Source: Candidatus Hydrogenedentota bacterium (GTDB taxonomy: Bacteria > Spirochaetota > Leptospiria > Turneriellales > J094). Taken from it: a DNA stretch of 5,470 bases. A model generated the notes under the pieces. The model was not told where the DNA came from. It made no database searches and saw only the letters and a program-made list of their open reading frames with translations. The position numbers were made by a program, and so were the translations under genes. The stretch is taken from the NCBI GenBank assembly GCA_003695005.1, contig RFJE01000409.1, forward strand, positions 1 through 5,470, given 5' to 3'. Below are positions 1 to 5,258 of the stretch, piece by piece. Each line of letters opens with the position of its first letter. Positions within the stretch are counted from its first letter, which is position 1.

Positions 1-490
1 ATAAAAGCAAAAGTCCTAAAAAAACATACATTTGTGTTCCAAAGCGATCTAGACGTAAACGAATAAAAAAAATAAATAAAACATATAACGCTAAAATCAG
101 CGGGATAAAATATAAGTGAAACATGGCAGAACCATCGAATAACGAAGTAAAAAAGGAAGACCATGAAAATTTTTTTTCGAGAAAAAGAGCCAACAAACTT
201 GCTAGTATGTATACCGGTAAAATTCTTCCAAAACGATTGCGGAAAAAGTTTTTCGTCGAAAATACTTTGCCTCTCTTTTCCTCTTGTGCCACCTGGTTGG
301 CAAACGCATAGCCACTTAAAAAAATAAAAAATAGCACAGCAGGTTTTCCAAATTGATTTAAAAGGGCACTAAACGATACTATCCAACTTGATTTTTTTCC
401 CCATTGTACATAATATTCCCAATAACTGTGGTTAAAAATAATAAAAACAGCAGAAAGAATTCGCAAAAAATCAGTGGCTTGTCGGCTCAT
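1..490 (-). CDS. Acyltransferase 3 (OafA/YrhL-type) membrane protein, 3' end beyond window
   Basis: The reverse strand is open from an ATG at 490-488 to the window edge (163 complete codons), so only the N-terminal part is visible. The start reads MSRQATDFLRILSAVFIIFN followed by His21. This matches the family's opening D-x-L-R motif (Arg10) and first membrane helix ending in the conserved, probably catalytic His. FFIFLSGYAF (residues 54-63) matches the usual FFxxSGY block, RNRFGRILPVY (84-94) the basic RxxRixPxY block, and FHLYFIPLILALYVLF (124-139) the HLWFlxxLxxxY block. Members are integral inner-membrane proteins that move acyl groups, often acetyl, onto sugars of the cell envelope; the acceptor cannot be read here. 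The ATG lies 2 bases after the phosphatase stop with no clear Shine-Dalgarno sequence, so translational coupling is likely. The full family domain is about 330-380 residues, so more than half is missing. Confidence 0.88.
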   Translation of the reverse strand, partial: MSRQATDFLRILSAVFIIFNHSYWEYYVQWGKKSSWIVSFSALLNQFGKPAVLFFIFLSGYAFANQVAQEEKRGKVFSTKNFFRNRFGRILPVYILASLLALFLEKKFSWSSFFTSLFDGSAMFHLYFIPLILALYVLFIFFIRLRLDRFGTQMYVFLGLLLL

Positions 491-492
491 GT

Positions 493-2781
493 TTAAGCAA
501 GTACTTTTTCGAGCTCGTCTATTTTTGGATGATTGCCAAATTCTTCCTTCAGTCTTTCTAGTACAATGCTTGCATTTTGCTTATCTCCGACAAGTCTGTA
601 CAAATCCGCCAGTTGCCAAATATAACGAAATTCCGATGGCTTACGCAGTGCTAATTCTTCTGCTACATTGAGGGCTTCGGAATAATTTTTAATGCGCTTG
701 TACGCTTTTAGTAAAACATAAAGTGCTTTTTCGCTGAATTCAGACTCCGGTAATTCTTTTAATACTTCAATAGCTTCGTGGTGATGGCCTTGTTTTTCTA
801 AAAGACCGCCGAGTAAAATGCGAGCTTTGTGATGATTTGGATCTTGGGAAATTACTTCTTTCAGTAACTGAATGGCTTCGTCTTGTTTTTCTTCTTTATA
901 TGCTTGAACCGCTTGATCGTACAAATTGATTTTTTCTTGTGTTTCTTGCCTTTTAGGTTCTTCTTTCTTCTTTTCCTCGGGGACAGGACTTACTTTGTAA
1001 GCAATCCTTAACAAAGAAATATCGTCTGTAATCCTACCACGACGTCGAAGAGCGAGTACCATATCCCGCAAGTTTGCTTTTGTTTGTTGAACAACATCGA
1101 GTATCATAGTTTCATCTTCGTTAATAATGCGATTACCATCTTCGGACTTAAATGCAATGTCATCTTTACCATCACTACCAATGATGATAATATCGCCTGG
1201 TTTGAGGGAAAATTCATGAATGTGAATATCCGAGGTTGTATTTAAGTCCACTCCTAATTTGTGTATATAAATCTCATTATCAATAAAGGAAGCAGAAGAA
1301 TCCCTATATAAAATAGCATAGGGATGCTCGGCATTTACAAAGTAAAGTTTATTGTCTACAGAATCCACTAATCCGAAAATGGCAGAGGCAAGCATGGTAC
1401 CATCAAACGTGACAAATGCATTTTGAAGCTCTAAATATAAATCGGCTAACCATCGTTTTGGATCTTTACTTTGTTGGTGCTTGGAAAAATGCGATCTCTT
1501 TAAAAAAGTCTGAACAACAGAACCAAAGACAAGAGCTCCACCGGCTCCCTGCATGGATTTTCCCATTGCATCACAATTGACAAAAAAAGTATATGACCTT
1601 CCCTGTAAGGTTACTTCGCTTGTTAAACATAAATCTCCGCCAAGCTGTGCACGACGATTGCGAAATCGAAATTGCTTTTTTTGACGAACAATAAATTCTG
1701 TTTGTACATCCATGTTTTTATTGTCATTCACTAAATAAGGGGAAGTTAAAAGCGAAGTTAAAAAATAATCTCCATCTTGCTGAATTTTTAGCTTTTTAAT
1801 TTCTTCCATTTTCTGACGGATAATATCATTTTTTTCTTGAAGTTCAGCCTTGTATTTACTTAACTGCTTTTGGTGTTCTTCGTTTAATTCCGCCATAATT
1901 CGGCTGCGCATTTCTTCTTCTTGCAAGGCTTTACTTTGCTTTCGACTCTCAAATATAAATCTTTTTACGCTTGCTAAAAAGCTTTCCGGCTTCCATAAAA
2001 TATGAGCAATACTCGTTCGACCATAATTAAAGAAAACGCCGTTAAGTTCAAAAGCACCTTGATCTATATTCGCCACTACTTGTTGAGTCTCTTGCTCGAG
2101 AATTTCATTTCCCTGCTGCATATACTTTTTGCCATCAAACATTGGCATGTCAGAAGGCAAAACAGGCCAATGCGTAATTTTTAAGCGAACCGGCAGACCT
2201 TTGCGATACCGAATCACCCCTTCTACAATCCCGTATCCAGCAGCTATCGTACTCCAATGCGGTTTTTCGTAGCGAACAGGAAGTTTGTCAAAATCAAAGT
2301 ACACATCCGTGCTATCCCACTCCATACCATGAATTTTTTCCACACGGAAATTTTTCGTATAGACGGTTGAAATTAAACTTACTTGCGAAGCTGCATCCTG
2401 AATTTTTTTCATGAGTTTTTTAGTTGGAACAATGGTCGTTAAACGAGTAAACAAAGTTTGCTTTTGGTCTAATCTCCCCGAACCGGAAGCGATTCCAAAT
2501 TCATAGCAAGCTCGAACAGGGTCTTCAAATAAATTACTTAAACGAGAATAAATAAATACTTCTAGTAAATAAGAGTTCCAATTGCGATCGTTGTAAATAT
2601 GCTCGAAAATACTTGAGGTGGGATCTAATCGGATGGAATCTAAAAAATTCTCGAATGCTTTTTCGCCTTTTTCCCGCCGGAAGTAGTCAAAAGCCGTGCG
2701 AATATAGCGAGAAGATCTTTCTTTTAATGTAATCTCATGATGATAATCCGGAATTGGGATTGGCTCATTCCATTCAGACAT
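493..2781 (-). CDS. SpoIIE/PP2C-family serine/threonine phosphatase with N-terminal domain, coiled coil and C-terminal TPRs
   Basis: This 762-residue soluble protein has no signal peptide or membrane segment. Residues 1 to about 275 form a domain I cannot name firmly; it may be a sensor. Residues about 280-336 are Glu/Lys/Gln-rich and look like a coiled coil. Residues about 360-595 are a PP2C/SpoIIE phosphatase domain: GGD at 381-383, DAMGKS at 404-409, VNAEHP at 482-487 (usually NAGHP), PGDIIIIGSDGKDD at 528-541 (Asp537) and TDDISLL at 585-591 (Asp586, Asp587). The expected metal-binding acidic residues are present, so activity is likely. Residues about 617-760 form roughly four TPR-like helix pairs, probably for protein contacts. 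Family members dephosphorylate Ser/Thr-phosphoproteins such as anti-anti-sigma factors; the substrate is unknown here. The ATG is the first usable start because an in-frame TAA lies at 2799-2797. No good Shine-Dalgarno precedes it. The phosphatase core resembles leptospiral homologues as I remember them. Confidence 0.9.
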   Translation of the reverse strand: MSEWNEPIPIPDYHHEITLKERSSRYIRTAFDYFRREKGEKAFENFLDSIRLDPTSSIFEHIYNDRNWNSYLLEVFIYSRLSNLFEDPVRACYEFGIASGSGRLDQKQTLFTRLTTIVPTKKLMKKIQDAASQVSLISTVYTKNFRVEKIHGMEWDSTDVYFDFDKLPVRYEKPHWSTIAAGYGIVEGVIRYRKGLPVRLKITHWPVLPSDMPMFDGKKYMQQGNEILEQETQQVVANIDQGAFELNGVFFNYGRTSIAHILWKPESFLASVKRFIFESRKQSKALQEEEMRSRIMAELNEEHQKQLSKYKAELQEKNDIIRQKMEEIKKLKIQQDGDYFLTSLLTSPYLVNDNKNMDVQTEFIVRQKKQFRFRNRRAQLGGDLCLTSEVTLQGRSYTFFVNCDAMGKSMQGAGGALVFGSVVQTFLKRSHFSKHQQSKDPKRWLADLYLELQNAFVTFDGTMLASAIFGLVDSVDNKLYFVNAEHPYAILYRDSSASFIDNEIYIHKLGVDLNTTSDIHIHEFSLKPGDIIIIGSDGKDDIAFKSEDGNRIINEDETMILDVVQQTKANLRDMVLALRRRGRITDDISLLRIAYKVSPVPEEKKKEEPKRQETQEKINLYDQAVQAYKEEKQDEAIQLLKEVISQDPNHHKARILLGGLLEKQGHHHEAIEVLKELPESEFSEKALYVLLKAYKRIKNYSEALNVAEELALRKPSEFRYIWQLADLYRLVGDKQNASIVLERLKEEFGNHPKIDELEKVLA

Positions 2782-2786
2782 AGAAC

Positions 2787-2815
2787 ACTTTATTTTTTAT
2801 GTCCGAAAAAGTCAA
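2787..2815 (-). promoter_or_regulatory. Possible sigma70-type promoter for the phosphatase operon
   Basis: On the reverse strand, TTGACT (2815-2810; 5/6 match to the -35 consensus) is followed after exactly 17 bases by TAAAGT (2792-2787; 4/6 match to -10). Transcription would start near 2780, at the ATG itself, which would make the message nearly leaderless. This fits the lack of a Shine-Dalgarno sequence but is not proof. Alternative -10 candidates such as CATAAA (2801-2796) overlap the same A/T run and are too close to this -35. Confidence 0.35.
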
Positions 2816-2830
2816 GAAAAATGTTTTACA

Positions 2831-2840
2831 ATACGCGTAT
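2831..2840. repeat. Perfect 10-bp palindrome in the divergent intergenic region, possible operator
   Basis: ATACGCGTAT is a perfect inverted repeat. It lies between the candidate reverse-strand -35 (2815-2810) and the candidate forward -10 (2854-2859), where a dimeric regulator could reach both promoters. A second weak inverted pair, GATGT (2848-2852) and ACATC (2861-2865), flanks the forward -10. Short palindromes arise easily by chance in such sequence, so a regulatory role is a guess. Confidence 0.25.
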
Positions 2841-2853
2841 ATTTTTCGATGTA

Positions 2854-2859
2854 TATACT
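2854..2859 (+). promoter_or_regulatory. Candidate -10 element for the rightward operon
   Basis: TATACT matches the TATAAT consensus at 5 of 6 positions and would place the transcript start near 2866, just upstream of the Shine-Dalgarno at 2870-2875. No good -35 sits at the right distance: TTTACA (2825-2830) is 23 bases away, too far for a standard spacer. The promoter may therefore need an activator or an alternative sigma factor, or the true -10 may be another nearby TATA match such as 2852-2857. Confidence 0.35.
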
Positions 2860-2869
2860 AACATCACGT

Positions 2870-2875
2870 GAAGGA
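2870..2875 (+). promoter_or_regulatory. Shine-Dalgarno for the membrane-protein gene
   Basis: GAAGGA ends 5 bases before the ATG at 2881 and is the clearest ribosome-binding site in the window. It supports 2881 as the start. Another ATG at 2876 is out of frame and directly abuts the site, too close to be used. Confidence 0.7.
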
Positions 2876-2880
2876 ATGGC

Positions 2881-4107
2881 ATGTCCAAAAGTATTTTTTT
2901 TAATAAGAAAAGAAGAGTCCCTAAATTTTTACAACTTTATATTGTTTGGTTTCTTCTACTTATTATTTTTTTAGCGATTGCCTCTTTCACCGGTGTAATG
3001 AAAATAAAGAAATTTTTACCCGAAAAAGGAATTGCTCCTTTCCAAAAAGAAATTCCAAAAAGCTTTTTGCAAAAGATAAGCAAAACAAAAACTCATACAG
3101 GAATTTTCATCACGAAAAAAGATAGTAAGGCTCAAAAAGTTTTAGCCATGGATTCGAGTGAAAAATTAGCTTTAAAAATACTCTATCATTATGGTGATAA
3201 ACTTCGTGTTTTTTTGTATAAGGATACTCCAATAAACAATGCGGATTTTATATTCGATACACAAACACCGCCTTCTTTACCTATTGTTCATCGCAATTTT
3301 AAGCTTTCCGGTTTAGCAGAAAAAGAGGTTTACGAAAAAGCCAACATATCGTATGCTTTTTCTTCGATAGCAAAGCAGGTTCTCCAATCGGCTTTTTTAC
3401 CTGTTGAAAATGATGCGCTTGTGTTTGGTGTAAAAAATCTCCAAGAATATCAAATAAAAAAGTTAGTCCACATTGCCTTAAATACAAAAAAAAAGGCTGA
3501 TACTTCGCTTTGGCTATCGCAACATTTGCTTTTAAAAAAATGGACGGCAAAAGTAATGCTTGTTTTTTTTCTCCTATTAATTTGGGTTCCTTTTTTAAAC
3601 CAAATGATTTTAAAGCAAGAAAAACCAGATTTTATTTCAGGAATTTTTTCAAATTTTTATTTAAGCTTGCTTCCTGTGGTCGCTTTAATTTTGTATAAAA
3701 CTTTTCAAGGGACTCCGCTTCTCATTGCAGAAATCAGTTGGTTGCTTGTATATTTCATTCTTTTTTTGCAATATGGATCGAAACAATTTAATGTAAATGC
3801 ATCGGCCATTTCCATCTTGTTTTATATGAATGTATGGCTTATGTTCTTTTCTTTTGTGAACCAAGCGTATGTGTTTTTGTTTTTCTTTTTCCCTCTGCTT
3901 GTATCTTTTTTAGCAAAGCAGAAAGTTTTCACAAGATTTCTTTTTATTGTAGCGATCTTAAGTCTTTATGCGTACTCTCTTGCGAATTCTTTTCCGCTTG
4001 CTGAAATTACAAAATCACTTTCGACGACGGAAGAATGGTTACTTGCCTTTTTTGTCGGATCTTTATTTTCTCTCGTATTAGGCCGAAAAACACGTGAAAC
4101 CTATTAA
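2881..4107 (+). CDS. Multi-pass membrane protein with an exported domain, function unknown
   Basis: I do not recognise the family. The 408 residues begin with a basic N-terminus (KKRRVPK, 9-15) and a hydrophobic segment at about 17-38. A polar, lysine-rich stretch of about 180 residues (41-220) follows, with no membrane segments and no recognisable catalytic motif. Six further hydrophobic segments can be seen at about 222-243, 254-273, 279-297, 308-345 (long enough for two passes), 350-369 and 385-401. By the positive-inside rule, the N-terminus should be cytoplasmic and the 41-220 domain outside the inner membrane. The protein ends GRKTRETY. A clear Shine-Dalgarno (2870-2875) supports the start. 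The 3' end overlaps the oxidoreductase gene by 14 bases, so the two are almost certainly co-translated. Long homopolymers occur in the gene (T8 at 2894-2901, A9 at 3486-3494, T8 at 3563-3570). Confidence 0.85.
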   Translation: MSKSIFFNKKRRVPKFLQLYIVWFLLLIIFLAIASFTGVMKIKKFLPEKGIAPFQKEIPKSFLQKISKTKTHTGIFITKKDSKAQKVLAMDSSEKLALKILYHYGDKLRVFLYKDTPINNADFIFDTQTPPSLPIVHRNFKLSGLAEKEVYEKANISYAFSSIAKQVLQSAFLPVENDALVFGVKNLQEYQIKKLVHIALNTKKKADTSLWLSQHLLLKKWTAKVMLVFFLLLIWVPFLNQMILKQEKPDFISGIFSNFYLSLLPVVALILYKTFQGTPLLIAEISWLLVYFILFLQYGSKQFNVNASAISILFYMNVWLMFFSFVNQAYVFLFFFFPLLVSFLAKQKVFTRFLFIVAILSLYAYSLANSFPLAEITKSLSTTEEWLLAFFVGSLFSLVLGRKTRETY

Positions 4108-5257
4108 CGTTGGCATTGTAGGCATTGGTCGAATTGCAGCGGCATTAGAAAAAGATAAGAAGCGGTATAAGCCTTGTACGCATTTAGGAAGTTTAGTTGC
4201 TCTTAAAAAAGAAGGAAAGCCAATTAAGCTCGTAGCAGCTTGTGATATTCGAGAAGAAGCTTTTTTCAATATACCGACTGAATTTCAATCTGCCAAAAAG
4301 TATTTTTCGTGGCAAGAAATGATGAATCATCATGATGATATGGATTTATTGGTGATTGCATCGGATACATATACGCACTATGAGATTTTAAAAAAAGCTC
4401 TCCAAAGGAACATTCCTAAAATTGTTGTAGAAAAGCCAGTTTGTTTGTTGCCAAAAGAAGCTAAAAAATTAAAGAAAGTTTATGCTCGAAGTACTTCTAA
4501 AGTTTGGGTGCACTATGAGCGTCGCTACCGCAAAGCTTATAGGCAATTAAAAGATATTTTACAAACAAGTTCATATACTTCGTTTCGTGGTTTGCTTGTG
4601 TTGCCACAGCAAAATTTATTTCGCACAGGCAAAAAAGAAGGTGCTCTTTTACATGATACCACTCATCTTTTAGATTTATGCTTTTACTTATTTGGGGATT
4701 TAGTTAGGAAAAAGCAGGTTGTTTCACAAAATGCATGCCGTTATTTTTTAGAGTTCGAAAAAGCTAGTGGTATTCTAGAAACCATACTGCATAAAAAATT
4801 GTTTCATTTTGAGTTGGAAGTACTTACAGAAAAAACACGCTACCGAATTGGAAATGGCTTTTCTAATCAGGAAGCTGTGGTAGAAAGCCCGCTTTATGAA
4901 AATTTTTTCTCTTTAAAAGAAGCAGAATTATTTACACACGAAAATTTTACTCAAGAAGATAATCCGTATTTAAATTTATACCGCAATGTAATCCACGAAA
5001 ATTTAGAACAGGAGGGTTGGCGGAAAACACCGCCAACCCTTGAGAAGGTTGGCGGGAACTTAAGCCAACCCTCGCGGTACAAGGATGTACCGCCATCCCG
5101 CACCAAATTGAAAATTTGGTGCGGGATGAGAGCAAAAAGCGGCTTTGCCGGCTTTTTGCGTCTTAGCTTGGCGGGACATGGATGTTCCGGCCAAGCCTCC
5201 CTTGAAAGAGACTCTTTTCTTGACGCGTTAGAAAACGTTTTAGTTTTATCTCGCTAA
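4094..5257 (+). CDS. Gfo/Idh/MocA-family NAD(P)-dependent oxidoreductase carrying an in-frame palindromic insertion
   Basis: The 387-residue protein begins at a GTG inside the previous gene. The start is fixed by the immediate Rossmann motif VGIVGIGRIA (6-15), which leaves no room for a later start. Asp51 ends the second strand (AACD), where an acidic residue usually favours NAD. EKP at 113-115 is the family's hallmark with the catalytic-region Lys114. LLHDTTHLLDLCFYLFG (185-201) supplies the D-x-x-H-x-x-D pattern (Asp188, His191, Asp194) of the substrate site. Members oxidise or reduce sugars, inositols and related compounds; the substrate is not readable. Residues 307-368 come from a GC-rich hairpin element. 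Removing them leaves about 325 residues, the normal family size, and SLERDSFLDALENVLVLSR (369-387) reads like the family's C-terminal helix. Whether the enlarged enzyme is active is unknown, since the insertion lies near the C-terminus, away from the motifs. There is no strong Shine-Dalgarno; coupling to the upstream gene is likely. Confidence 0.88.
   Translation: MKPINVGIVGIGRIAAALEKDKKRYKPCTHLGSLVALKKEGKPIKLVAACDIREEAFFNIPTEFQSAKKYFSWQEMMNHHDDMDLLVIASDTYTHYEILKKALQRNIPKIVVEKPVCLLPKEAKKLKKVYARSTSKVWVHYERRYRKAYRQLKDILQTSSYTSFRGLLVLPQQNLFRTGKKEGALLHDTTHLLDLCFYLFGDLVRKKQVVSQNACRYFLEFEKASGILETILHKKLFHFELEVLTEKTRYRIGNGFSNQEAVVESPLYENFFSLKEAELFTHENFTQEDNPYLNLYRNVIHENLEQEGWRKTPPTLEKVGGNLSQPSRYKDVPPSRTKLKIWCGMRAKSGFAGFLRLSLAGHGCSGQASLERDSFLDALENVLVLSR
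5013..5040. repeat. Hairpin 1 of the element, 11-bp perfect stem
   Basis: AGGGTTGGCGG (5013-5023) pairs perfectly with CCGCCAACCCT (5030-5040) around a 6-base loop. The left arm overlaps the left terminal inverted repeat, so this hairpin competes with end-to-end pairing of the whole element. Confidence 0.9.
5047..5070. repeat. Hairpin 2 of the element, 7-bp stem
   Basis: GGTTGGC (5047-5053) pairs with GCCAACC (5064-5070) around a 10-base loop. Its left arm could instead pair for 9 bp with the right arm of hairpin 1 (CCGCCAACC 5030-5038 with GGTTGGCGG 5047-5055), so two mutually exclusive folds exist. Confidence 0.8.
5074..5093. repeat. Hairpin 3 of the element, 8-bp perfect stem with AGGA loop
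   Basis: GCGGTACA (5074-5081) pairs with TGTACCGC (5086-5093), leaving a 4-base loop AGGA. It abuts hairpin 4 with no intervening base, which would allow coaxial stacking in RNA. Confidence 0.88.
5094..5128. repeat. Hairpin 4 of the element, perfect 16-bp stem
   Basis: CATCCCGCACCAAATT (5094-5109) and AATTTGGTGCGGGATG (5113-5128) are exact reverse complements separated by only GAA (5110-5112). It is the strongest palindrome in the window. It lies wholly inside the oxidoreductase frame and is not followed by a T-run, so it does not look like a terminator. Confidence 0.95.
5129..5163. repeat. Hairpin 5 of the element, 15 bp with two single-G bulges
   Basis: The pairings are 5129-5131 with 5161-5163, 5132-5140 (GCAAAAAGC) with 5151-5159 (GCTTTTTGC), and GGC 5141-5143 with GCC 5147-5149, closing on a TTT loop. 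Unpaired G residues remain at 5150 and 5160. It directly follows hairpin 4. Confidence 0.85.
5166..5196. repeat. Hairpin 6 of the element, 7-bp outer stem plus imperfect inner stem
   Basis: GCTTGGC (5166-5172) pairs with GCCAAGC (5190-5196). After a G/G mismatch, GGA (5174-5176) pairs with TCC (5186-5188), and CA with TG around a TGGA loop, leaving T5185 bulged. Its right arm overlaps the right terminal inverted repeat. Confidence 0.8.
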
Positions 5258-5258
5258 A

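Larger units (their letters stand above)
5011..5200. mobile_element. 190-bp GC-rich palindromic (MITE/REP-like) element inserted in a coding sequence
   Basis: This island has 107 G/C in 190 bases (56%), while 4921-5010 has 25 in 90 (28%) and 5201-5260 has 20 in 60 (33%). Its ends are imperfect terminal inverted repeats: GGAGGGTTGGC (5011-5021) and the complement of 5190-5200, GGAGGCTTGGC, a 10/11 match. Between them almost every base can be placed in one of six consecutive hairpins. No target-site duplication is obvious in the flanks. It is too short to encode a transposase, so it would be a non-autonomous element or a mobilised repeat. Only the oxidoreductase frame is open across it on the forward strand: the other two frames reach stops at 5041-5043 and 5061-5063. 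Copies elsewhere in the genome cannot be tested from this window. Confidence 0.75.

Noticed and set aside
123..311. Forward open frame of 62 codons at the left end
   Set aside because: It is antisense to the acyltransferase, whose family motifs are clear; its composition is a by-product of that gene.
2002..2184. Forward open frame of 60 codons inside the phosphatase gene
   Set aside because: It is an antisense shadow with no ribosome-binding site or recognisable motif.
2894..3570. Homopolymer runs (T8 at 2894, A9 at 3486, T8 at 3563) as phase-variation switches
   Set aside because: Such runs are common by chance in coding sequence this AT-rich, and the frame is intact; only reads showing length variation would make this credible.
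4947..5135. Reverse-strand open frame of 62 codons through the hairpin region
   Set aside because: It overlaps the oxidoreductase gene, has no family resemblance, and is open partly because the palindromic sequence mirrors the forward frame.
5094..5163. Rho-independent terminator for the rightward operon
   Set aside because: The strong stems lie within an open frame that continues to 5257, no T-run follows the 16-bp stem, and the next gene begins one base after that stop.
5011..5200. CRISPR array or repeat-spacer structure
   Set aside because: The repeats are inverted arms of adjacent hairpins with different sequences, not direct repeats with regular spacers.
4094..5257. Oxidoreductase as a disrupted pseudogene
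   Set aside because: Despite the insertion the frame is continuous, all catalytic-region motifs are upstream of it and the C-terminal helix is preserved; loss of activity is possible but not shown.
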